A stretch of 64,000 nt of DNA from Pedobacter foliorum (GCF_013266735.1 NZ_JABSNU010000011.1:113457-177456), one strand, 5' to 3'. Positions 36,316 to 45,126 are shown, counted from the stretch's first letter. A program made the numbers and translations. The notes: a model not told the origin generated them from the sequence alone.

Positions 36316-38904
36316 ATGAAGCGCTTCAAGTTTTTTGTGCCTTTTGTCCGTGAGAATGGAAAGATCATTTCCAGTTATATTTTTACTCTTTTCTTTATCG
36401 GCCTTGCCATATGGTTCATTAAGCAGGAACGAGGCGAAATACATCATGTAAAGCATTTAATTGTAACCGCCAAGTGGAGCTGGTTAAGTATTGGTATGCT
36501 ACTGAGTGTAGTTTATGTATTTATTCATGGAATGATGTACCGGTCTTCGTTTGCAGCCGTTTCCAGTAAAATATCTTTGGTCGATGGTACCGTTCTTTTC
36601 TTAAAACGCAATTTTGTGAGCGTCTTTTTGCCAGCTGGTGGCGTATCCTCATTGGCCTTTTTTAGTACACCCATAGAAAGGAAAGGAGTAAGCAGATCGC
36701 AAATTAACTTTGCATCTTCCATATATGGTTTTGTTGGTATCTTATCGGTATTGGTAATTGCCATTCCGGTATTTGTGTATGGTGTTTTAGAGGGAACTTT
36801 GGGGCAGAGCGAATGGTATGGGTTGTTAGCTGCATTGCTATTAATTGGCTGTATTTATTTGTTATACAGATCGGTTGTTAAAAAAAGAACAGCGTATAAA
36901 TTCATTGTTAAGTATATTCCTGCAGTTGAGGTGTTTGCTGAAGAATTTAGAGCAAACAAGATTGAGCGTAAACACTTTCTTTCAACTTTTATGTATAGCA
37001 TGTTGATTGAAATCGTTGGGATTATCCATATATACATTGCTATGGTTGCACTGAACATGAATCCATCCTTGATTTTTGCTACCATTAGCTATATAGTTGC
37101 AGTTGTTTTTCTAATCATTTCTCCTTTTTTAAGGGGGTTAGGCGCTGTAGAGGCTTCCATGACATTCATTTTGATTAGGTTAGGTTATTCTAATGCTGCG
37201 GCAGTTTCAATTACATTGTTGTACAGGTTTATGGAGTTTTGGATTCCTATGGTTTTGGGTGCTTTCAGCTTTTTATTTAAAATCAATAAGTTGCTAATGA
37301 GGATTGTGCCGGCATTGCTCCTACTGTTATTGGGCATCATCAATATTGTTTCGGTACTTACCCCTGCAATCCATTCAAGGCTTGCATTTTTAGAAGATTT
37401 TCTTCCAATGGCAGCCATTACGGCTTCCAATTATTTTGTGCTTGTGGCTGGATTGTTTCTTTTGGTTACAGCTGCATTTATGCTTAAGGGTCTGCGAATG
37501 GCATGGTATTTTGCAGTTGCCTTGTGTATGCTCTCGTTAGTGGGCCATTTAACTAAGGCTATTGATTATGAGGAGGCTGTGTTCTCTATAGTTGTGCTTG
37601 TTATTTTATTAGGATCAAGAAAGGAGTATTACATTAAGCACAATTCCAGATTGAGGTTTATAGGGATTCAGACGACTTTATTGAGTATTATGGGAGTGCT
37701 GCTTTATGGGATTATTGGTTTCTATTTTCTTGATGAAAAGCATTTTGATATAGATTTTAGCTGGATTCAATCTATCAGGTATACATTGCAAAATTTTCTA
37801 TTGATTGGTAGCTCAGATTTGGTACCCCAGGATTCGTTTGCAAGAGGCTTCCTTTTTTCCATTAACATTAGTGGATTTTTATCTATAGCATTTTTGATTT
37901 ATACCTTGATCAGACCATATATTTTGAAAATGGATACTTCGGATGAAGAGTTTGAATCAGCGAAAACAGAATTAGAAAAATATGGTAACTCGGCTATAGA
38001 TTATTTTAAAACATATAGCGATAAGCTAATTTATACAACAGATGAGCTTGAAGGTTTTATAGCCTATCGTATAGCCGGTAATTTTGCAGTGGTATTAGAA
38101 CTTCCGGTTACTTTGCCGGAGAATCGACAGGCATTTATCGAATCTTTTGATAGTTACTGTGTAGAAAGCGGTGTGAAAAGTTTGTACTACAGAGTTCCGG
38201 AAGAAAGCTTAGGTGATTTTCTTTCTTTAGGTAAAAAAAGACTTTTTCTTGGACAGGAGGGAGTGGTTGATCTTACGGATTTCTCTTTAGAGGGAGGAAG
38301 TAGGAAGTCTATCAGAAATGCATTAAAAAAAGTTGCAGAACAAGGCTTTCATTCAAAAGTTTATACTGCTCCTATTAAGGATGGTTTGCTTCAAAAACTA
38401 AAATCTGTTTCTGATGAGTGGCTTGAAGAAACTGAACGGGAGGAAATAGTATTTTCGCAAGGTATGTTTATATGGGATGAATTGAAAAATCAAACCATAA
38501 TTACAGTCGAGAATTCAGAAGAAAAGATTGTTGCTTTTTTAAATGTAATACCTGATTATGTAGAGGGAGAAGGAACTTATGATTTAATAAGAAAGACTGC
38601 TGATGCACCTAATGGTATAATAGATTTTATTATGGTGGCGTTATTTAATCATCTTAAAGAACAAAATTATACTGCGGTTAATCTCGGTTTTGCTCCTTTG
38701 TCGGGCCTTATCACTCCACATAATTTTACGGAACGATCAATGAAGTTTGCTTATGAAAAGATCAGGTCGTTTTCTCATTATAAGGGTTTACGGGCTTCAA
38801 AAGAGAAGTTTTCGCCGGAATGGCATAATAAATATTTGATATATGATCAGGATTATGATCTCTTGCAGGTTCCAAATGTATTAACCAAAGTAATTAAACC
38901 TTAA
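36316..38904 (+). CDS. mprF: MprF-like phosphatidylglycerol aminoacyltransferase with flippase domain
   Basis: The 862 residues consist of an N-terminal polytopic membrane region with about 14 helices, beginning with the LPG-synthase-type TM domain (FVSVFLPAGGVSSLAFF and LGAVEASMTFILIRLG). The C-terminal cytosolic DUF2156 catalytic domain spans roughly residues 540-850, with SIRNALKKVAEQGF and FAPLSGL in a GNAT-like fold. In characterised members this protein transfers lysine or another amino acid from tRNA to phosphatidylglycerol and exposes the product on the outer leaflet. The AcvB/VirJ-type gene that starts 5 bp later could hydrolyse the product. The amino acid used here is not known. Confidence 0.9.
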   Translation: MKRFKFFVPFVRENGKIISSYIFTLFFIGLAIWFIKQERGEIHHVKHLIVTAKWSWLSIGMLLSVVYVFIHGMMYRSSFAAVSSKISLVDGTVLFLKRNFVSVFLPAGGVSSLAFFSTPIERKGVSRSQINFASSIYGFVGILSVLVIAIPVFVYGVLEGTLGQSEWYGLLAALLLIGCIYLLYRSVVKKRTAYKFIVKYIPAVEVFAEEFRANKIERKHFLSTFMYSMLIEIVGIIHIYIAMVALNMNPSLIFATISYIVAVVFLIISPFLRGLGAVEASMTFILIRLGYSNAAAVSITLLYRFMEFWIPMVLGAFSFLFKINKLLMRIVPALLLLLLGIINIVSVLTPAIHSRLAFLEDFLPMAAITASNYFVLVAGLFLLVTAAFMLKGLRMAWYFAVALCMLSLVGHLTKAIDYEEAVFSIVVLVILLGSRKEYYIKHNSRLRFIGIQTTLLSIMGVLLYGIIGFYFLDEKHFDIDFSWIQSIRYTLQNFLLIGSSDLVPQDSFARGFLFSINISGFLSIAFLIYTLIRPYILKMDTSDEEFESAKTELEKYGNSAIDYFKTYSDKLIYTTDELEGFIAYRIAGNFAVVLELPVTLPENRQAFIESFDSYCVESGVKSLYYRVPEESLGDFLSLGKKRLFLGQEGVVDLTDFSLEGGSRKSIRNALKKVAEQGFHSKVYTAPIKDGLLQKLKSVSDEWLEETEREEIVFSQGMFIWDELKNQTIITVENSEEKIVAFLNVIPDYVEGEGTYDLIRKTADAPNGIIDFIMVALFNHLKEQNYTAVNLGFAPLSGLITPHNFTERSMKFAYEKIRSFSHYKGLRASKEKFSPEWHNKYLIYDQDYDLLQVPNVLTKVIKP

Positions 38905-38909
38905 CCATT

Positions 38910-40334
38910 ATGAAAAGATCTGCTGTCTTATGCTTTATACTAATCTGTTTTTTGGTAACAAAAGGCAGAGCGATGGATATTGATTCAATAACTCATGGGA
39001 AGTTTGGTACTATAACAGTTTACCATCCTACAGGTACGCCAACTTCGGTTGCTTTATTTGTATCAGGTGATGGAGGGTGGAAAAATGGAGTAATTAATAT
39101 GGCAAAAAATGTTGCCAACCAGGGTGCTTTGGTCTTAGGTATTGATGGTAAATTTTATGGGAAATACTTGGCCAAAGTAACAGCTCAATGTTTGTATCCG
39201 GCAGCAGATTTTGAAGAGTTAAGCCTGTTTATTCAAAAAAAATATAAATTAACTAATTATCATAAGCCAGTACTTATAGGCTATTCGTATGGTGCGGTTT
39301 TAGTGTATGGAATATTAGCACAAGCTCCTGCAAATACCTTTAAAGGTGCTATTGCTTTAGGTTTTTGTCCGGATATTGACCTTAAAAAGCCTTTATGTAA
39401 GGGTAGTGGGCTTACTCAGCACATTTTAAAGCCGGGAGTTTCTTATTATCTGGAAGCTTCAAAAAGTTTGACTGCCCCCTTTATTGTATTAAATGGAGTA
39501 AAAGATCAGACCTGCCCCTTTGAGGCTACAGCAACTTTTTTAAAGGATATGCCAATGACTGAGCTTGTTACTTTGACAAAGGTTGGGCACGGGTTTTCTA
39601 TTGCGAATAACTGGCTTCCTGATTTTAATGCTGCATATAAGAAGGTATTGGCTGCTCCATCATTTAACGAGCAAAAGTCGACCTATGAATTTTTTAAAGG
39701 ATCTAAAGCTTATACTGGAGGGATGCCTTTAACACTGATTCCTTCTGGTAAAAAGAACAATTTGCCATTGGTATTTATGATATCCGGTGATGGTGGCTGG
39801 ACTAGTTTTGACCAATCTCTGGCAGAATCAATGGCTTCAAAAGGATTAACCGTAATTGGTTTAGATGCCCAGAAATACTTTTGGAATGCTAAGACTCCAG
39901 AAGCTGTTGCAGCGGATTTGGGTAAAGCCATCTCTTATTATAGAGAAGAGTTAGGGAAAGACAACTTTGTGCTTGCGGGATATTCTTTTGGTGCTTCAGT
40001 TGTTCCGTTTCTGGCCAGCAGGTTATCAACTGAGTTTAAAGGTGATTTAAAAGCAGTTTTCTCTCTTTCACCAGACGTAACTGCGGATTTTGAAATCCAT
40101 ATTGCAGATATGCTTAGCTTTGGAAGTTCTAATGATAAGTATGATGTAATTGCTGAAATGAAAAAGATTAAGTCGTTAAAATTGCTTTGCGTTTTTGGAA
40201 CAGAAGAGGATAGCGATATTAAGGATAAATTTGTACGCAATGGTTTAAAGGTAACTACTATTCCGGGCACTCACCATTTTAATGATGACTACTCGGCCAT
40301 TTCTTCTGTACTTTTAAAAGAGATAGCTGAGTAA
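38910..40334 (+). CDS. AcvB/AtvA-like protein with tandem VirJ-type alpha/beta-hydrolase domains
   Basis: The 474 residues begin with a signal peptide, followed by two homologous alpha/beta-hydrolase domains. The first has FVSGDGGWKNG near residue 50 and the serine-hydrolase elbow GYSYGA near 125. The second has ISGDGGWTSFDQSL near residue 290, KYFWNAKTPE, and the elbow GYSFGASVVPF near 357, with the conserved DFEIH motif and a late THHFNDDY. This matches AcvB and AtvA, which are periplasmic lysyl-phosphatidylglycerol hydrolases next to lpiA/mprF in rhizobia. The gene order is the same here, so synthesis and removal of aminoacyl-lipid are likely coupled. Activity in Bacteroidota is inferred. 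Confidence 0.85.
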   Translation: MKRSAVLCFILICFLVTKGRAMDIDSITHGKFGTITVYHPTGTPTSVALFVSGDGGWKNGVINMAKNVANQGALVLGIDGKFYGKYLAKVTAQCLYPAADFEELSLFIQKKYKLTNYHKPVLIGYSYGAVLVYGILAQAPANTFKGAIALGFCPDIDLKKPLCKGSGLTQHILKPGVSYYLEASKSLTAPFIVLNGVKDQTCPFEATATFLKDMPMTELVTLTKVGHGFSIANNWLPDFNAAYKKVLAAPSFNEQKSTYEFFKGSKAYTGGMPLTLIPSGKKNNLPLVFMISGDGGWTSFDQSLAESMASKGLTVIGLDAQKYFWNAKTPEAVAADLGKAISYYREELGKDNFVLAGYSFGASVVPFLASRLSTEFKGDLKAVFSLSPDVTADFEIHIADMLSFGSSNDKYDVIAEMKKIKSLKLLCVFGTEEDSDIKDKFVRNGLKVTTIPGTHHFNDDYSAISSVLLKEIAE

Positions 40335-40385
40335 GTTTTTTTCTTATTCTTTTGCCGATTGACTAACTTTAAAAAACACTAACTT

Positions 40386-40823
40386 ATGATTATGAAATAT
40401 TTTTCGCTGATGTTGCTTTTAACTGCAATATCATTCTCCGGTTTTACACAAAACAAGGACGCAATCCTTGGAAAATGGATTAATTCGACAGGTGAGGCTC
40501 ATGTAGAAATCACCAAAAAAAGTGATAAATACTTTGGCAAAATAGTTTGGCTTAAAGAGACAAAAGATGATAAAGGTATTGTTAAAACAGATTTAAAAAA
40601 TCCTGATAGCAACTTAAAAACCAGACCTATTTTAGGATTGGAAATACTTAAGGATTTTGTTTTTACTGGCAGTAAATGGACAGATGGTACTATTTATGAT
40701 CCAAAATCGGGTAAAACTTATAGCTGTAATATGACACTTAAAGATAGCGGTCAGTTAAATATGAGAGGGTACGTTGGTATCTCTTTAATTGGCAGATCAG
40801 AAGTTTGGAAAAGAGTTAAATAA
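40386..40823 (+). CDS. DUF2147-domain secreted protein
   Basis: This 145-residue protein has a signal peptide (start at 40386, or the ATG at 40392 two codons later) ending near GFTQ. A small beta-rich DUF2147 domain follows: ILGKWINSTGEAHVEI at the start, GTIYDPKSGKTYSC and LRGYVGISLIGRSEVW-like blocks at the end. Such proteins are common in Gram-negative bacteria and their role is unknown; the fold resembles a lipocalin-like barrel. The TAATG overlap with the next gene by one base makes a coupled pair. Confidence 0.88.
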   Translation: MIMKYFSLMLLLTAISFSGFTQNKDAILGKWINSTGEAHVEITKKSDKYFGKIVWLKETKDDKGIVKTDLKNPDSNLKTRPILGLEILKDFVFTGSKWTDGTIYDPKSGKTYSCNMTLKDSGQLNMRGYVGISLIGRSEVWKRVK

Positions 40824-41845
40824 TGAAAAAACTAATCTGGTGCTTGTTGTTTTTACCCTTTTTAGGTTTTGGACAAACCTATGATTTGATACCATTAACA
40901 GCTGGTACAAATACAAGTTTAAGAGGGATGTCTATCGTATCCGATAATATTGCCTGGGTAAGTGGGAGCAATGGCAGCATAGGTAAAACGATTGATGGGG
41001 GAACCACATGGGAATGGATTATGCCTGCCGGATATGAAACACTTGATTTCAGAGATATTGAGGCCTTTGATGCAGATAGGGCTGTAGTAGTAAATGCAGG
41101 TTCTCCTGCCTATATTTTGCTCACTAAGGATGGTGGTAAAACCTGGACTCAAACCTACAAGAATGTTGATTCTGCCATTTTTCTGGATGGGATGGATTTT
41201 TGGGATGAGCGTACAGGAATGATGTTTGGCGACCCAATTAAGAATAAGATGCAGTTGTTAAGCACAAAAGATGGAGGGGCATCGTGGGCTAATGTTTCAG
41301 ATAACCTGAAAAAGGATATGGCATCTGGTGAAGCTGGTTTTGCTGCAAGTGGTTCTACTATAAAAACATTGGAAAAAGGAAAGGTGTGGATTGCTACAGG
41401 TGGTGCGGCATCTAATATTTACTTTTCGAACAATTATGGGGCTACCTGGAAGGTTTTTAAGTGTCCTATTCTACAAGGTGAGAGTAGTACCGGTCCTTTT
41501 TCTATGGCATTTTATGATAAAAATAAGGGTATAGTTGTGGGTGGCAATTATTTAAAAGACAAAGAGAATACCAACAATGTGTTGTTAACATACGATGGGG
41601 GACAAACGTGGAAAAAACCTTTAAAGCCTGTTACTGGTTATCGTTCGGGAGTGGCTTATGTAAATTCAAAGACTTTACTGGCAACCGGTACCTCAGGAAC
41701 TGATGTGTCTAAAGATGGTGGGCTAAATTGGCATAACATATCGTCCTCAAGCTTCAATGTGGTTCAGAAAGCTAAAAAAGGTAAACTCATTCTTTTAGCA
41801 GGAAACAAAGGAGAGATCTATAAACTGACTATCGGGGCAAAATAA
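40823..41845 (+). CDS. Secreted BNR/YCF48-like beta-propeller protein
   Basis: The 340 residues include a signal peptide (LIWCLLFLPFLGFGQ) and at least five BNR/Asp-box repeats: TKDGGKTWTQ, STKDGGASWANV, SNNYGATWKVF, TYDGGQTWKKP and SKDGGLNWHN. These form a six- or seven-bladed propeller of the YCF48/sialidase-like type. Bacteroidota versions are often named oxidoreductase, without evidence for that activity. No sialidase catalytic residues are evident. It is coupled by one-base overlap to the DUF2147 gene and followed 11 bp later by a VOC protein gene. Confidence 0.85.
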   Translation: MKKLIWCLLFLPFLGFGQTYDLIPLTAGTNTSLRGMSIVSDNIAWVSGSNGSIGKTIDGGTTWEWIMPAGYETLDFRDIEAFDADRAVVVNAGSPAYILLTKDGGKTWTQTYKNVDSAIFLDGMDFWDERTGMMFGDPIKNKMQLLSTKDGGASWANVSDNLKKDMASGEAGFAASGSTIKTLEKGKVWIATGGAASNIYFSNNYGATWKVFKCPILQGESSTGPFSMAFYDKNKGIVVGGNYLKDKENTNNVLLTYDGGQTWKKPLKPVTGYRSGVAYVNSKTLLATGTSGTDVSKDGGLNWHNISSSSFNVVQKAKKGKLILLAGNKGEIYKLTIGAK

Positions 41846-41856
41846 TAAGAAAACGT

Positions 41857-42240
41857 ATGATAAATAAGGTTCATCACATTGCAATAATTTGTAGTGACTA
41901 TGAGGTTTCGAAAGCATTTTATACAGATGTTTTGGGGCTTACGATTATTAGGGAAGTTTACAGAGCAGAAAGACAATCATATAAGCTGGATTTGGCATTG
42001 AATGGAAATTATATTGTAGAACTTTTCTCTTTTCCCAATCCTGCAAAGCGTCCATCGAGACCTGAAGCTATGGGTTTAAGGCACCTGGCTTTTGAGGTTG
42101 ACGATCTTGACCTTGTTGTTAGTTCGCTTAATGCTAAAGGCGTGGAAGCTGAACCAATCCGTGTGGATGAATTTACAGATAAGCGATTTACTTTCATCTC
42201 AGACCCTGATCAACTTCCAATAGAATTTTACGAGAAATAA
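41857..42240 (+). CDS. VOC-family (glyoxalase-like) metalloprotein, YaeR/GloA2-like
   Basis: The 127 residues form two VOC beta-alpha-beta-beta-beta modules. The N-terminal HHIAIICSDYEVSKAFYTDVLGL segment supplies the first His, RHLAFEVDDLD the second, and Glu residues in VELF and IEFYEK complete a typical metal site. It is closest in pattern to the YaeR/SMU1112c group of lactoylglutathione-lyase-like proteins, for which no substrate is firmly known. It ends the plus-strand unit and is followed by a strong terminator at 42312. Confidence 0.9.
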   Translation: MINKVHHIAIICSDYEVSKAFYTDVLGLTIIREVYRAERQSYKLDLALNGNYIVELFSFPNPAKRPSRPEAMGLRHLAFEVDDLDLVVSSLNAKGVEAEPIRVDEFTDKRFTFISDPDQLPIEFYEK

Positions 42241-42311
42241 TTTTTTTTATATCGTATACAATAAATCGAATATTTAGGCGTCTATGTATATGAGAGCGTT
42301 AATTTAGATAG

Positions 42312-42349
42312 CGGGGATACGGTGGATTGCTGTATCCCCGTTTCTTTTT
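42312..42349 (+). terminator. Rho-independent terminator after the VOC gene
   Basis: Perfect 9-bp G+C-rich arms (42312-42320 and 42332-42340) with an 11-nt loop and a T-rich tail (42341-42349) close the unit that begins at mprF or DUF2147. Confidence 0.88.
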
Positions 42350-42374
42350 GCCCTAATTTTTCTAGTCGCCCATT

Positions 42375-42413
42375 TTGCTATTAAATAGCAAAGCCAGGTC
42401 ATCCAACCTGGCT
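42375..42413. repeat. Two adjacent small hairpins between the VOC terminator and tRNA-Cys
   Basis: The first is an 8-bp dyad with a one-base centre (42375-42391). The second has perfect 8-bp arms 42392-42399 and 42406-42413 around a 6-nt loop. The second could end transcription of the leftward tRNA, although its T-tract is poor on both strands. The 42414-42476 stretch has no visible feature. Confidence 0.5.
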
Positions 42414-42476
42414 GCTTTTAAACAAAACTTAGATCTAACCAAACATCTAATGAGTCAGACAATATAGAAATTGACC

Positions 42477-42550
42477 TGGACGTCAAGGGCGGATTCGAAC
42501 CGCCGTCAAAGGTTTTGCAGACCCTCACCTAACCACTCGGCCACATGACT
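42477..42550 (-). tRNA. tRNA-Cys (anticodon GCA)
   Basis: Read on the minus strand, the cloverleaf is recognisable. The D arm has a GCC/GGT stem, the anticodon loop is CTGCAAA with five paired bases on each side (one G-T), the variable loop has 4 nt, the T stem is a perfect GGCGG/CCGCC with loop TTCGAAT, the discriminator is U73, and an encoded CCA lies at 42479-42477. The anticodon GCA and U73 fit cysteine. The acceptor stem, however, has two mismatches: A1 opposite G72 and U6 opposite U67. The gene may still be functional, or it may be a decaying extra copy. Confidence 0.9.
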
Positions 42551-42814
42551 ATTTTTTATTTATCAAAAGCAGTTAAGCGCTTTCGATAGGACAAATATAT
42601 ATAAAGTCTATAAATTTACTAGACTTTTTTGAAAAATATTTTTCTTCTATCCAAAATGGAATAAAACCATACCATATTGGAAGGGTGGTTTAAGTGTGTG
42701 AAAATGCGTTTATTGTTTCTTAATGGCTTTTTTTGTATTTAGAGCGGGTTTTGGACTTTTAATTTGGCATGGGCATTTCATTTGATGATGACGGTTATTA
42801 ATCGTTTAAAAAAA
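42551..42814. other. Intergenic stretch without recognised features
   Basis: This A+T-rich DNA lies between the tRNA gene and the GNAT/ArgE-lid chimera. Part of it is an upstream extension of the chimera's reading frame (TTG at 42764, ATGs at 42785 and 42788), and a longer N-terminus cannot be excluded. I see no consensus promoter, RNA gene or repeat. Confidence 0.5.
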
Positions 42815-43774
42815 ATGGAAAATCAAATGATATTTGTTCGTATCGCTACCATTGCAGATATAAAACATGTTGATGAAATAGTAAAAGAGACTGAATCTTC
42901 GGCAATAGCCAGAGGGTCTGGAATTGCTAAAAGGAGTCCGGAATCTATCGTTCAAAAGATAAAAGAGGGTAAAGGAGTTATTGCAGTTACGGGAGGCGGT
43001 GAATGGGTTGGGTTCTCTTATTTTGAAGTTTGGGAAAACAATTCGTTTGTCTCCAACTCAGGCTTAATTGTCGCTCCAAAATTTAGACATGCAGGAGTGG
43101 CCAAAGCAATTAAGGACAGAATATTTAAAATTTCAAGAAGAATATATCCTGAGGCTAAAATATTCAGCATTACATCAGGAGCTGCCATTATGAAAATGAA
43201 TGCTCAATTGGGGTTTGAACCGGTAACTTTTGATCAAATCACACATGATGAACACTTTTGGGAAGGCTGTAAAAGCTGTGTTAATTACACTATTCTAGAG
43301 GGGAAGAAAAGATGTAATTGCTTATGTACAGCTATGTTGTTTGATCCTCATAAGCAAAATTTCAATACCCATGCCTTAACACCTGCCAGTGAAAAATGTG
43401 AGATAGTACTTGATTGTATCTCCTATCCAAGATTGAGCCTCGCAGTTGGTGCAGAAGGAACTAATGCTATTTGTAGTGCTCTAAGTGATATTTTATGGTT
43501 TTCTGAATACACCTTTCCTATTGAAAACAATCTGCCGGATCCGGTTAAGATAACAGTTACCCATGTAAATGCAGATGGTAGACAAAATTGCACTTCTAAG
43601 GAGTGTCGATTCACGGTAGCAATTGTTTTCGATCATAATTACACGGAAAAGGAGATATTAAATACAATTAAGAATCATACAAGGTGTAAATTTACGGTAA
43701 GAGAAGATGTTACCAATGTTTCTATTATCGATGATTCAGTGTATGAACAGCAACTTGTCTTGAATAATTGTTAA
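42815..43774 (+). CDS. Chimera of an arginine-cluster-type GNAT and an ArgE-like M20 lid (dimerisation) domain
   Basis: The frame is open from 42764. I take the ATG at 42815 because the GNAT fold starts right after it (319 residues). Residues 1-175 match the GNAT acetyltransferases of Bacteroidota arginine clusters, including LGFEPVTFDQITHDEHFW, the GCKSCVNY motif and a CNCLCTAMLFDP end. Residues 195-316 resemble the lid domain of ArgE-type M20 deacetylases (VLDC, EGTNAICSALSDILWFSEYTFP, PVKITVTHVNADGRQN, CRFTVAIVF, YTEKEILNTIKNH). No metal-binding M20 catalytic domain is present, and the lid's usual HAA active-site histidine motif is replaced (SLAV). A sigma-54 regulator follows 20 bp later. 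Confidence 0.75.
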   Translation: MENQMIFVRIATIADIKHVDEIVKETESSAIARGSGIAKRSPESIVQKIKEGKGVIAVTGGGEWVGFSYFEVWENNSFVSNSGLIVAPKFRHAGVAKAIKDRIFKISRRIYPEAKIFSITSGAAIMKMNAQLGFEPVTFDQITHDEHFWEGCKSCVNYTILEGKKRCNCLCTAMLFDPHKQNFNTHALTPASEKCEIVLDCISYPRLSLAVGAEGTNAICSALSDILWFSEYTFPIENNLPDPVKITVTHVNADGRQNCTSKECRFTVAIVFDHNYTEKEILNTIKNHTRCKFTVREDVTNVSIIDDSVYEQQLVLNNC

Positions 43775-43794
43775 TATTGTTGAAATTATCAGCG

Positions 43795-45126
43795 ATGCAA
43801 AACACGGTTTTAATAATAGACGACGAGAAAAAGATCTGTAGCCTGTTGGCACGCATCATTGAACTGGAAGGCTTTAAGGTTTTTCAGGCAAACACTGGAA
43901 AAGAGGGCTTAAAAATTCTGGCCGCTCAGGATGTGTATGTGGTAATTAGTGATGTAAAACTTCCAGATATTAATGGGGTTGAGCTGGTAAAGGAGATCAA
44001 GAAGATAAAACCTTATGCCGAAGTGATCAATCTGACTGCTTTTGGAACGATACAAGATGGTGTAATGGCCATGCGTAATGGTGCTTTTGATTACATTACC
44101 AAAGGCGATGATAATGATAAAATTATCCCCCTTGTTTATAAAGCAATGGACAAAGCTAAGCTTCAGTTTAGGGTTAGTGAATTGGAAAATAAAGTAGCCA
44201 GGAAGTATGATTTTTCTGCCATATTGGGGCAGTCGAAAGCGATTAAGGAAGCCATATCATTATCGGAAAAAGTCTCGGGTACGGATACTACCGTTCTTTT
44301 ACTTGGTGAAACAGGTACAGGAAAGGAAGTTTTTGCGCAAGCGATCCATTATGAAAGCTTAAGGAAAACGAAACCCTTTGTTGCCGTAAATTGCAGTGGA
44401 TTTAATCACGAACTTTTAGAAAGTGAATTGTTTGGTCATAAGGTAGGAGCCTTTACAGGTGCAATTAGAGATAAAAAAGGTTTACTTGAAGAAGCAAACG
44501 AAGGGACTATCTTTTTAGATGAAATTGGTGAGATGAATCTGGATTTGCAGGCCAAGTTGCTCCGTGTCCTCGAAAATCAAACCTTTATAAAAGTTGGGGA
44601 TACGCAGACCAGTAAGGTTAATGTGCGTATCATAGCAGCTACCAATAGAGACTTAAAAACTGAAGCGGAGAGTGGTAAATTCAGATTAGATCTTTATTAT
44701 CGACTTTCTGTATTTTCGATTGAACTGCCTCCATTATCTCAACGAAAATCTGATATTATTTTAATTGCCAAACATTATCTGAAGGAGTTTGCTAATAAAG
44801 TAAACAAACCTCTGCTCACAATGGATGATGATTTTTCTGATCTACTCCTTAAGCACAATTGGAAAGGAAATATTAGGGAGCTTAAAAATGTAATTGAGCG
44901 TGTGGTTATTCTTGCCGATGGGAACTCAATTACGGCAAATCTGCTACCTTATGAGTTTCATGTTGCGGAGATTGCTTCTGAAGGAGATATGATGAAATTG
45001 GAAACAGTAGAGAAGCAGCACATTGATAAAATACTTAAGTATACAGGCGGTAATAAAACGGAAACGGCTCGTTTATTAGGGATTGGCCTGACTACACTAT
45101 ATAGAAAAATTGAGAACAAGGATTAG
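43795..45126 (+). CDS. Sigma-54-dependent response regulator (NtrC family)
   Basis: The 443 residues from the ATG at 43795 (upstream TTGs are out of the fold) form three domains. The receiver domain has Asp53 (VISDVKLPD), Thr81 and Lys103. The AAA+ sigma-54-interaction domain has Walker A GETGTGKE near residue 169, GAFTGA near 218, and Walker B TIFLDEIGEM. The Fis-type DNA-binding helix-turn-helix is at the C-terminus (TETARLLGIGLTTLYRKI). It should activate sigma-54 promoters after phosphorylation. The closest kinase gene, at 45876, is separated by a small membrane-protein gene and a terminator. In other Bacteroidota similar regulator/kinase pairs are found by the kdp potassium genes, but none are seen here. 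Confidence 0.94.
   Translation: MQNTVLIIDDEKKICSLLARIIELEGFKVFQANTGKEGLKILAAQDVYVVISDVKLPDINGVELVKEIKKIKPYAEVINLTAFGTIQDGVMAMRNGAFDYITKGDDNDKIIPLVYKAMDKAKLQFRVSELENKVARKYDFSAILGQSKAIKEAISLSEKVSGTDTTVLLLGETGTGKEVFAQAIHYESLRKTKPFVAVNCSGFNHELLESELFGHKVGAFTGAIRDKKGLLEEANEGTIFLDEIGEMNLDLQAKLLRVLENQTFIKVGDTQTSKVNVRIIAATNRDLKTEAESGKFRLDLYYRLSVFSIELPPLSQRKSDIILIAKHYLKEFANKVNKPLLTMDDDFSDLLLKHNWKGNIRELKNVIERVVILADGNSITANLLPYEFHVAEIASEGDMMKLETVEKQHIDKILKYTGGNKTETARLLGIGLTTLYRKIENKD

Noticed and set aside
40823..41845. Possible sialidase activity of the BNR-repeat protein.
   Set aside because: Asp-box repeats are present, but the arginine triad and catalytic Tyr/Glu of sialidases are not recognisable; called a propeller of unknown role.
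42764..42814. Upstream extension (TTG start and two ATGs) of the GNAT/ArgE-lid chimera.
   Set aside because: The extra residues are not part of the GNAT fold, and the ATG at 42815 has the normal distance to the first strand; kept as an alternative only.
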